Positions 56,001-64,000 of a stretch of 64,000 bases of DNA are shown one piece after another. A program made the position numbers and the translations under genes. Numbering within the stretch: position 1 is the first letter of the stretch; every line of letters starts with the position of its first letter. The notes beneath the pieces are model-generated. The model saw nothing but the letters and a program-made list of their open reading frames with translations, did not search any database and had not been told where the DNA came from. Origin of the DNA: Macrostomum hystrix (lineage: Eukaryota; Platyhelminthes; Macrostomidae); assembly GCA_950097015.1 (NCBI GenBank), contig CATNEN010000039.1:496001-560000 (forward strand). Direction: 5' to 3'.

Positions 56001-59000
56001 CACACAGACTCACCTATGCTCAGCTATCCACACAGACTCACCTATGCTCAGCTATCCACACAGACTCACCTATGCTCAGCTATCCACACAGACTCACCTA
56101 TGCTCAGCTATCCACACAGACTCACCTATGCTCAGCTATCCACACAGACTCACCTATGCTCAGCTAACCGCTCGGCCGTGCATCTACCCGCAGGTGGTGC
56201 AGTCTGTGTACCAGCGCCGCTCGATGCTTTTGGCCAGCAACCTGACCAATGTGCAGCAGCACTTCAGCTACGCGGCCCACCAGACGCTGCACGCGGCCAA
56301 GAAGCGTCTGATTGGCTCCACTGACCGGCATTATTCGCAGCGCAAACTGGACCTGCTCTCCGCCCTCATCCTGGCCGAAAACTGTTTGAACGGGCCGCCC
56401 ACGCAAGACCGCCTGTGCCTCGTACAGCTGGGACTGAGCATGGCCAACACTGGCAAGACTTTCAGGTGGTTTCAGCTTATCCTCTGTCTGTGGCTTCAAT
56501 TTGCTGTCTTGTTTTCATGCTTGAATTCAATATCATGCAGATAAATTTTAAAGGCCTGGCAAGGCCGCACTGAGGCGCAGTGCTGATTCGTGTATTGGGG
56601 TGTATGAAATGCACTCGCACTTTTGGTAAAAATTAGACCTTCGGTCAGAAGCATTAAATATCTCTTTGTTCTGAAGAGCCAGCGAGATTATTGTTTAAGT
56701 TTGCCAGTGTTCTTCAGTTTCTTGTGCTTGCGTAGCGTTACACAAAAATTGTCAGGTGTTGGTAATCGCTATTTCTACTGTTAAGCCACACCATTTACGT
56801 TTTGTACTTAAAACCCAAACAGAGAGGAGGAGCTGACCCAGCTGAGTTCCACCCTCCGCAAGCTGGAACTGATCGCCAGCCTGGACTCACTGCTGGCAGA
56901 GGCTACGGACTGCGCCTTCCTGATTTGGCACGGCCAGCGCCCGGTACTGCAGATTCACCTTACCGACCTGTACTCAGGAGGCCAGGACGTGAACCGGCTG
57001 CACTGGCTGTTCGCCGCGCTGGCAGATGGCAGTCGACTGCTGGCCGGCTCTCGGCACGCCGCCTCGCCCGTCGGCGTGGTCGCCGCCTTTGAGACCGAAG
57101 CGCTGGCCGCGGCGCGTGAGTCGATTGTAGCTCCACTCTGCCGTGACGTGGAGACGGACCTGCGCCTGCAGATCCACGCGCACCTGCAGCTGGACGACCG
57201 CAACCCGCTGCGGGTTGGCCGCCGAGATCTCCTCCACCTGTTGACCTGCCGGCCCATCCGAGCCTTCAACACCTACCTGAACCTGAAAGCAGAGGTCGAG
57301 GCCTACTTAGACCGCACGTTCTACAACCTCACCACCGTGGCGCTGCACGACTGGCGCACCTACGCAGAGATGAAGAGCCTCGCGCAGCAGCAGTACCGCC
57401 TGTTTCTGGTTGAGCCTCACCTGCCCAGCCAGCAGCTCGAACAAGTACGCCGCATCAGCTTTCTGGCCTCTTTCCTTTTAGCTCACAGCCAGTCTATGAC
57501 CTTCGCCTCCTGACTCACCGCACCGCAGGGCCTGGATGTGCTGGAGATCATGCGCAACATTCACGTGTTCGTTGCCAAGTATCTTTACAACCTGAATAAC
57601 CAGATCTTCGTGGAGAAGGCCTCCAACAACAAGCACCTGAACACCATCAACATCCGGCACGTGGCCAACTCGATTCGAACCCACGGCACTGGCATCATGA
57701 ACACCACCGTAAACTATACCTATCAGTACCTGCGCAAGAAATTCTTCATCTTCTCCCAGTTCATGTTTGACGAGCATATCAAAGCGCGCCTCATTAAGGA
57801 CCGGCGCCACTTCCTGGAAAACCACGTAGAGGGGGGCGCCAAAGACCAGATGTTCCCTTATGAGAGAGCCGACAAGTTCAACAAGGGCATCCGTCAGCTT
57901 GGAGTCACAGGTCTGTTAAACAGCGCTTATCTCTTTAGTGTTACATTTTCTCAGCCTTTCTGTATTTTTCTGTCTGTGAATGTTTTTGTGTACTCTGTGG
58001 GTGATGCGCCCTCCTGCAGACGAGGGCCTGACCTTCCTGGACCACTTCCGGCTGCTGATCACGCAGATCGGCAACGCCATGGGTTATGTGCGCATGATCC
58101 GCAGCGGCGGCCTCAACTGCTGCAGCAGCGCCATCCGCTTCGTCCCCGACCTGGAAGACATTCCCGCCTTCGAGGAGCTCGCCAGCAAGGCTGGCCTTAG
58201 CCAAGGCACCGTGACTGCCGCCCAGCAGCTGGACCAGGTGATTGAGCACTGCAAATGCATAGCACCCGAGTGTACTCTGCAATCCCCACAGCACTAATAT
58301 TTGTCTCCTATCCATCATCACGCAGGTGGTTGCCAGTCTGGTGAAGAACTACAGCGAGGGCACGGATTACTTTGCCATGCTGGTGGACGTGTTCGCCAAG
58401 GAGTTCCGAGACAAGAAGAATGCCCACCTCCGCAATGTTCACGTGATTGTGCCTGCGCTCACCGTTAACTTTGTTGAGCACATGGTGCAGTGCAAGGAGC
58501 GACTCAGCAAGAAGAACAAAACCGGCGCCGCCTTCTCTGATGACGGCTTCGCCATGGGGCTGGCCTACGTGCTGAAGCTGCTGGACCAGAGCCGCGAATT
58601 TGACTCCCTGCACTGGTTCCGCTCCGTGCAGCGCCACTACGGCTCCCTCAGTAGTCAGGTGAGTCCACTGAATCCCTGGCTGCACCTGCCTGTACTCTGA
58701 TTTAGCACTACGGCTCTCTCAGTAGTCAGGTGAGTCCACTGAATCCCTGGCTGCACCTGCCTGTACTCTGATTTAGCACTACGGCTCCCTCAGTAGTCAG
58801 GTGAGTCCACTGAATCCCGCTTTTGCCTGAACCCGCAGGCCAAGCAGCAGCTGGAGAAGGCTGGCCGCTCGGACGAGAAGTTGCAGCAGACGCTGTCGTT
58901 GACGCTCAGTCGGCATGAGCGCTACTCACGCGAGTTCGCCCTGCTGGACCAGGGCCTCACCAGCGCCAGGATCTTCTTCCGCGCAGAGAAGGAAGGCGGC

Positions 59001-59078
59001 GGCGCCGGTGAGGCTGCGGCCGCGTCGGCACCGGCGCCAGAAGCATTGGAGCCGGCGGTGGCTGCTGGTGCTTCGTAG
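53027..59078 (+). CDS. WASHC4: WASH complex subunit 4 (SWIP)
   Basis: Eleven exons: 53027-53348, 53986-54326, 54455-54727, 55135-55353, 55462-55770, 56194-56465, 56823-57444, 57529-57910, 58020-58237, 58326-58658, 58839-59078. All are GT-AG and phase-consistent, giving 1,176 residues (human about 1,173). Diagnostic blocks include [12 protein letters not shown] at the start, [19 protein letters not shown], the long stretch with [11 protein letters not shown] and [45 protein letters not shown] and the C-terminal [16 protein letters not shown]4 is an all-helical scaffold of the WASH complex, which activates Arp2/3 on endosomes and supports retromer-dependent sorting. The C-terminus is a Gly/Ala-rich tail. 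Introns 1, 3, 5 and 10 carry tandem repeats, and the intron 10 repeat includes the exon 10 donor. Confidence 0.97.
53385..53915. repeat. 24-bp minisatellite in WASHC4 intron 1
   Basis: About 22 units of GGTTCATTGCTGTAACTCAT plus GGCT, with GGGGCATT variants. Frames are open on both strands because 24 is a multiple of three. Confidence 0.96.
54797..55035. repeat. 32-bp minisatellite in WASHC4 intron 3
   Basis: About six or seven units containing GGGCTGCTTTGTAAACTGTG and AGTAGATGATTC. Each has an ACTGTGAGTAG donor-like motif in the gene's sense. Confidence 0.94.
55815..56165. repeat. 28-bp minisatellite in WASHC4 intron 5
   Basis: About 12 units containing ACTCACCTATGCTCAGCTAT and CCACACAG. 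The frame stays open from exon 5 through the array into exon 6, so intron retention would not be stopped by nonsense codons in that frame. Confidence 0.95.
58635..58820 (+). repeat. 71-bp tandem repeat across the WASHC4 exon 10 donor, creating microexon-like units
   Basis: The last 24 bp of exon 10 (58635-58658, coding HYGSLSSQ) recur at 58706-58729 and 58777-58800. Each recurrence is preceded by CTGTACTCTGATTTAG and followed by GTGAGTCC. The copies are therefore bounded by AG and GT and are in phase 0. Confidence 0.93.
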
Positions 59079-59284
59079 CTCCACGGCACCTGCGATGGCT
59101 TCAGGCTCTGCAAAGGGCTGTGCTCACTCCGAACTCAAAATACTTATGCGGATTTTTATTCGAATCACTTTCAGTTCATGATCCTTTGATTTTACTCAGA
59201 AAATTGCATGAGCAATACCATTTAACTGCCAAATACTTCTGCTTGTATGCCCGGCAATCTGCGATTCTCGGCCCCATTATCCTC

Positions 59285-59893
59285 AGATGATTCAATCATG
59301 CTGCTGCTGGGTTGCTGCAGGCATTCTTAAAGTGCCTCAGGTTATGCAATCATGCTGCTGCTGGGTTGCTGCAGGCATTCTTAAAGTGCCTCAGGTTATG
59401 CAGTCATGCTGCTGCTGGGTTGCTGCAGGCATTCTTAAAGTGCCTCAGGTTATGCAATCATGCTGCTGCTGGGTTGCTGCATGCATTCTTAAAGTGCCTC
59501 AGGTTATGCAATCATGCTGCTGCTGGGTTGCTGCAGGCATTCTTAAAGTGCCTCAGGTTATGCAATCATGCTGCTGCTGGGTTGCTGCATGCATTCTTAA
59601 AGTGCCTCAGGTTATGCAATCATGCTGCTGCTGGGTTGCTGCAGGCATTCTTAAAGTGCCTCAGGTTATGCAATCATGCTGCTGCTGGGTTGCTGCAGGC
59701 ATTCTCAAAGTGCCTCAGGTTATGCAGTCATGCTGCTGCTGGGTTGCTGCAGGCATTCTTAAAGTGCCTCAGGTTATGCAATCATGCTGCTGCTGGGTTG
59801 CTGCAGGCATTCTCAAAGTGCCTCAGGTTATGCAGTCATGCTGCTGCTGGGTTGCTGCAGGCATTCTCAAAGTGCCTCAGGTTATGCAATCAT
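59285..59893. repeat. 54-bp minisatellite downstream of WASHC4
   Basis: About 11 copies containing CATGCTGCTGCTGGGTTGCT and AAAGTGCCTCAGGTTATGCA. It starts about 200 bp after the WASHC4 stop codon, so it may fall in the 3' UTR. Confidence 0.96.
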
Positions 59894-60845
59894 TATCGGG
59901 GTTGACTGTTGCCTCTCACTGGAGACTTCTGTAGAGTGGTGAGGTCCAGGGTTCAGAATTGCTTGCAGTCAACCGCCTCCCATGAAGTGTAAGCACCGAG
60001 CTCCGACCATTCTGATTTGTTTCGTGATCAGCCTGCCGCTGCTTGTATGATTCGTTTTCATTCGAATTCGTTACTACTCACAAAAAATATACAAGCGTGC
60101 TCATTCCAGTGATTTCTTATAAGCCTGTGATTGCTTAATTGTTGCTTAATTCTGTTTTGCCTATACCTGATTTGACCTACACGTTGTGATAGAATAGCTA
60201 GATGGATAGCTGTTTGGGGTGGATTTACAGTCAGTTATTGCGCTGCGCTTCTAAAATCTGTGTATGCCTGTTCAGTCCGTGGACCAAGGAAGCCACCTGG
60301 TAACCAGGTGAATTACGAGCGTACAGCCGAACTGAAGCTTAAGTGTCTCGCTTAACAAAAAAATACCACGCTATTTTTAACTCTAGGGAAAGACAACGGG
60401 GTATTTCAAAAAGCACCGCCTACTTCATCATAGCTCCCAAACAAAATGACCGATTTTTGTGAAAGTCCACTATTTAGATCAAAATTTTCCGCCCTTTACT
60501 ATTAACTTTTAAATCCGTCCGATTTAGCATCGATATTCAGCGATTCTTGTCAAAGGCCCTGGTGACATGGACACAAGCATTGCTCTGTTTAAACTTCTGG
60601 CGGATTGATAATGGCTCAATAATGCAATTATATTATCAATATAATCTACAATAGTAACAGCCGACATGGTTACATGATGACCTTTTGTGACATTCTGGGA
60701 GCCTTTGCCACCAGACATCCCGACAAGAATTATTGAATATCTTAACGATGCCGATGTTTTGTGATTCTGTAATTTTTTTTTCGGATATAGCGGAAACATT
60801 TAATATTTGTGGAGATACACAAAAAATTGGTTATTTGAAAATACC
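59894..60845. other. intergenic region with a SINE fragment and a weak transposase-like frame
   Basis: No gene is supported. It holds the inverted SINE fragment and, at 60524-60799 on the minus strand, a 91-residue open frame discussed under findings. Confidence 0.4.
60262..60362 (-). mobile_element. 3' part of the same tRNA-SINE family, inverted
   Basis: Read on the minus strand it gives GCGAGACACTTAAGCTTCAG, then a CACCTGG-type core and GGTCCACGGACTGAACAG. The last matches GTCCATGGACTGAACAG in the SINE at 42,749. The tRNA-like head is missing. Confidence 0.6.
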
Positions 60846-62513
60846 CCCGTGGTCGCTTCACTGTTGAGGACTCAAACACGCTCGAAGTTTCTCTTCGGCT
60901 GAAATTCAACCCGTGGTCGTTTCACTGTTGAGGACGCAAACACGCTCGAAGTTTCTCTTCGGCTGAGATTCAACCCGTGGTCTTTTCACTGTTGAGGACG
61001 CAAACACGCTCGAAGTTTCTCTTCGGCTGAGATTCAACCCGTGGTCTTTTCACTGTTGAGGACGCAAACACGCTCGAAGTTTCTCTTCGGCTGAGGTTCA
61101 ACCCGTGGTCGTTTCACTGTTGAGGACGCAAACACGCTCGAAGTTTCTCTTCGGCTGAGATTCAACCCGTGGTCTTTTCACTGTTGAGGACGCAAACACG
61201 CTCGAAGTTTCTCTTCGGCTGAGGTTCAACCCGTGGTCTTTTCACTGTTGAGGACGCAAACACGCTCGAAGTTTCTCTTCGGCTGAGATTCAACCCGTGG
61301 TCTTTTCACTGTTGAGGACGCAAACACGCTCGAAGTTTCTCTTCGGCTGAGGTTCAATCCGTGGTCGTTTCACTGTTGAGGACGCAAACACGCTCGAAGT
61401 TTCTCTTCGGCTGAGATTCAACCCGTGGTCTTTTCACTGTTGAGGACGCAAACACGCTCGAAGTTTCTCTTCGGCTGAGGTTCAACCCGTGGTCTTTTCA
61501 CTGTTGAGGACGCAAACACGCTCGAAGTTTCTCTTCGGCTGAGATTCAACCCGTGGTCTTTTCACTGTTGAGGACGCAAACACGCTCGAAGTTTCTCTTC
61601 GGCTGAGGTTCAACCCGTGGTCTTTTCACTGTTGAGGACGCAAACACGCTCGAAGTTTCTCTTCGGCTGAGATTCAACCCGTGGTCTTTTCACTGTTGAG
61701 GACGCAAACACGCTCGAAGTTTCTCTTACGGCTGAGATTCAACCCGTGGTCTTTTCACTGTTGAGGACGCAAACACGCTCGAAGTTTCTCTTCGGCTGAG
61801 ATTCAACCCGTGGTCTTTTCACTGTTGAGGACGCAAACACGCTCGAAGTTTCTCTTACGGCTGAGATTCAACCCGTGGTCTTTTCACTGTTGAGGACGCA
61901 AACACGCTCGAAGTTTCTCTTACGGCTGAGATTCAACCCGTGGTCTTTTCACTGTTGAGGACGCAAACACGCTCGAAGTTTCTCTTCGGCTGAGGTTCAA
62001 CCCGTGGTCGTTTCACTGTTGAGGACGCAAACACGCTCGAAGTTTCTCTTCGGCTGAGATTCAACCCGTGGTCTTTTCACTGTTGAGGACGCAAACACGC
62101 TCGAAGTTTCTCTTCGGCTGAGGTTCAACCCGTGGTCTTTTCACTGTTGAGGACGCAAACACGCTCGAAGTTTCTCTTCGGCTGAGATTCAACCCGTGGT
62201 CTTTTCACTGTTGAGGACGCAAACACGCTCGAAGTTTCTCTTCGGCTGAGGTTCAACCCGTGGTCGTTTCACTGTTGAGGACGCAAACACGCTCGAAGTT
62301 TCTCTTCGGCTGAGATTCAACCCGTGGTCTTTTCACTGTTGAGGACGCAAACACGCTCGAAGTTTCTCTTCGGCTGAGATTCAACCCGTGGTCTTTTCAC
62401 TGTTGAGGACGCAAACACGCTCGAAGTTTCTCTTCGGCTGAGATTCAACCCGTGGTCTTTTCACTGTTGAGGACGCAAACACGCTCGAAGTTTCTCTTCG
62501 GCTGAGATTCAAG
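60846..62513. repeat. 64-bp satellite, about 26 copies
   Basis: Units contain CCGTGGTCTTTTCACTGTTG and AGGACGCAAACACGCTCGAA, with GTCGTTT/GTCTTTT, GAGATTC/GAGGTTC and TTCGG/TTACGG variants. The variants form partial higher-order patterns. Confidence 0.97.
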
Positions 62514-64000
62514 CTCGTAGCCAGTGCATGAATTGCATCCTCAGCTGTACAACCTCCGCCTTGGCATTATGATTTCCATGGCTGTGCCAGTGCTGGACAT
62601 TGATCTACGATAAACTGTTCCACAATGAGCTAATGAAATTAATAAAATATCTAATCATCCACCTCGCTACCGCCTAAAATCCCCGGCGCAGTGCGCCCAC
62701 CTCTCTCTGCGCCGCCCAGCGGATGTTTTCCACCTGTCTGTCGCTTGTTAGGCCGATTTTACCTGGTGGAGGCGGTGGGGAGACAGCAACACCCTAGCAA
62801 CAGCAGATATGCTAGCAGGAGTCCCAAGGCCATTAGCTACCAGCATTTCGGCAGATAAAACTTTGCATCCTCAGCACATTGCACTCCTCCCATGCTCTCC
62901 CAGCACTGTTGCTGCTGCAGCCGGTATGCCGTGAAGGCCAGAGTCCAATTGTTACCGGGGTGGCTGCAGCTTGTTTGCATTGGGAGGAGGGATGGAAAGC
63001 AGGGCGAAGGCGCTATCTGCTTGGGTAGCAGTTCCTACCTGCATCCGCAGCTTGGGGGCAGCAGCTGTGCTACGTGGCTGGCGGTGCCTCATGAATTATT
63101 CAGTTCTGTCCAAGCCAAGCTTTCCGTGGGCTCCCCGCAGCTCTCCTGCCTGCTCCCAGTTTGTCCCACTGCTATTGTTTTTCCTTACTTGGGCTTTGAC
63201 TGGTCTCAGCTGCCATACTTGCCACAAGAGGCTGGCGTCAAAGAAGCCATGAAAGTCAAAGACGCTCCAACGAGCTTAATTGGCAGAGTTGCTGAATGTT
63301 TTGAAAGGGGTGAAGACTTAAAAATGTACTTTTGTTTTTGATAGTTGTTGCAAAAAATGTATTTTAGAGTGCGTATGTAAATATGGTGAGAATTAAAAAG
63401 AGTTTTGGCCTAACAGCTTTTCTCTCGATAGAGTGACTGACGCGCTTGAAGAGGGTTAAGGTTACTTAGCTTGAGTCAATAACAGACAAATAGAGAGGGG
63501 AAGTCAGGTGTACTGGCGGCTGTTACGTCGATTCCAAATTGACTGATATCAAGACGACTGTTGCTTTAGGCCATCATCGCTAGTATGAAAAACTCGAATT
63601 CCCCTCTTTAGCAAGTAGTAGGGGTTATGTGCACTCTGCCGCAGGAATTTCCGTGGAAAAGCCACGGGGCTCAGTGTGTAAACATAGGCGCCCATGTAAA
63701 TGCATTGGTGGATTCTGCCGCAGGGAAAGCCGTGGCAGTTCCGGGGAGGCCCAGGTGGATTTGCTAAAAATAGAAACAAGGGAAGTGTACATTACTGACC
63801 CACTTTACAAAGCATGCCACAAGTATATTCACTGTTCGCTGTATATTCACGTATATTCACGTTCCGCACAATAATTTTAATGCATAGAGACCTGAAATTT
63901 CATATCGTGCGTTTCTATGGCTGGAGTAACCTTGGGGTTAGTGAGTGAACATAGGAGCCTATGTAAATGCATTGATGTGCTCTGCCGCAGGGAAAGCCGT
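62514..64000. other. right-hand flank, no gene supported
   Basis: An open frame at 62892-63341 (149 residues on the plus strand) is Cys/Leu-rich without recognisable content and was not called. A repeat follows near the window edge. Confidence 0.4.
63630..64000. repeat. partly duplicated dispersed repeat, cut by the window edge
   Basis: AACATAGGCGCCCATGTAAA, TGCATTGGTGGATTCTGCCG and CAGGGAAAGCCGT at about 63,680-63,735 recur with a few changes at about 63,948-64,000. A shorter piece (CTCTGCCGCAGGAATTTCCG) occurs near 63,635. Confidence 0.7.

Noticed and set aside
53027-59078. Identification as NCKAP1/HEM2
   Set aside because: First considered because of large helical-scaffold character; the diagnostic blocks ([24 protein letters not shown]) are those of WASHC4 and the length agrees.
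62892-63341. 149-residue plus-strand frame
   Set aside because: Cys/Leu-rich composition without family features, promoter or splice evidence.

Overview
The window is animal nuclear DNA. Genes have short GT-AG introns and the products are metazoan: a labial/Hox1 homeobox protein, RBBP5, CCZ1, a MARF1-type LOTUS protein and WASHC4 (SWIP). Tandem repeats are extremely dense, and four of the six main genes have a 3' splice site 2-20 nt before the start codon. Both suggest a species with spliced-leader trans-splicing, perhaps a free-living flatworm or another spiralian; the species itself cannot be named from the sequence.

Layout. From 615 to 36,688 four genes lie head-to-tail on the minus strand. 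In transcription order they are a giant coiled-coil/repeat protein gene (36,688-19,103, with one 11.9-kb exon), RBBP5 (18,252-13,784), CCZ1 (13,105-11,361) and a MARF1-like gene (9,843-615). From 36,700 to 40,550 is AT-rich DNA with no convincing gene. A two-exon Hox1/labial gene lies on the plus strand (40,597-42,571) behind a TATA box and paired CCAAT boxes. From 42,600 to 53,000 is intergenic DNA with a tRNA-derived SINE, several minisatellites, a telomere-like array, one possible small coding exon on the minus strand and a complete hAT-type MITE with an 8-bp target duplication. WASHC4 occupies 53,015-59,078 on the plus strand in eleven exons. The rest holds a 54-bp array, a fragment of the same SINE family inverted, a 64-bp satellite of about 26 copies and a partly duplicated dispersed repeat cut by the window edge.

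Exon models were built by hand from homology, GT-AG boundaries and phase continuity. RBBP5, CCZ1, WASHC4 and MARF1 each give an uninterrupted product of 541, 485, 1176 and 1171 residues; the first three are close to the human lengths. The genes do not form one pathway: RBBP5 is chromatin (COMPASS), CCZ1 and WASHC4 are endosomal, MARF1 is post-transcriptional RNA control and Hox1 is axial patterning.

The most unusual features are: (1) minisatellites private to single introns in almost every larger intron; (2) two places where such a repeat has swallowed a splice site, one of which creates two ready-made 24-nt in-frame microexons in WASHC4; (3) a giant protein of about 4,360 residues with two internal coding minisatellites and no recognisable family; (4) start-codon-proximal 3' splice sites together with close gene packing, which looks like trans-splicing and possibly an operon.
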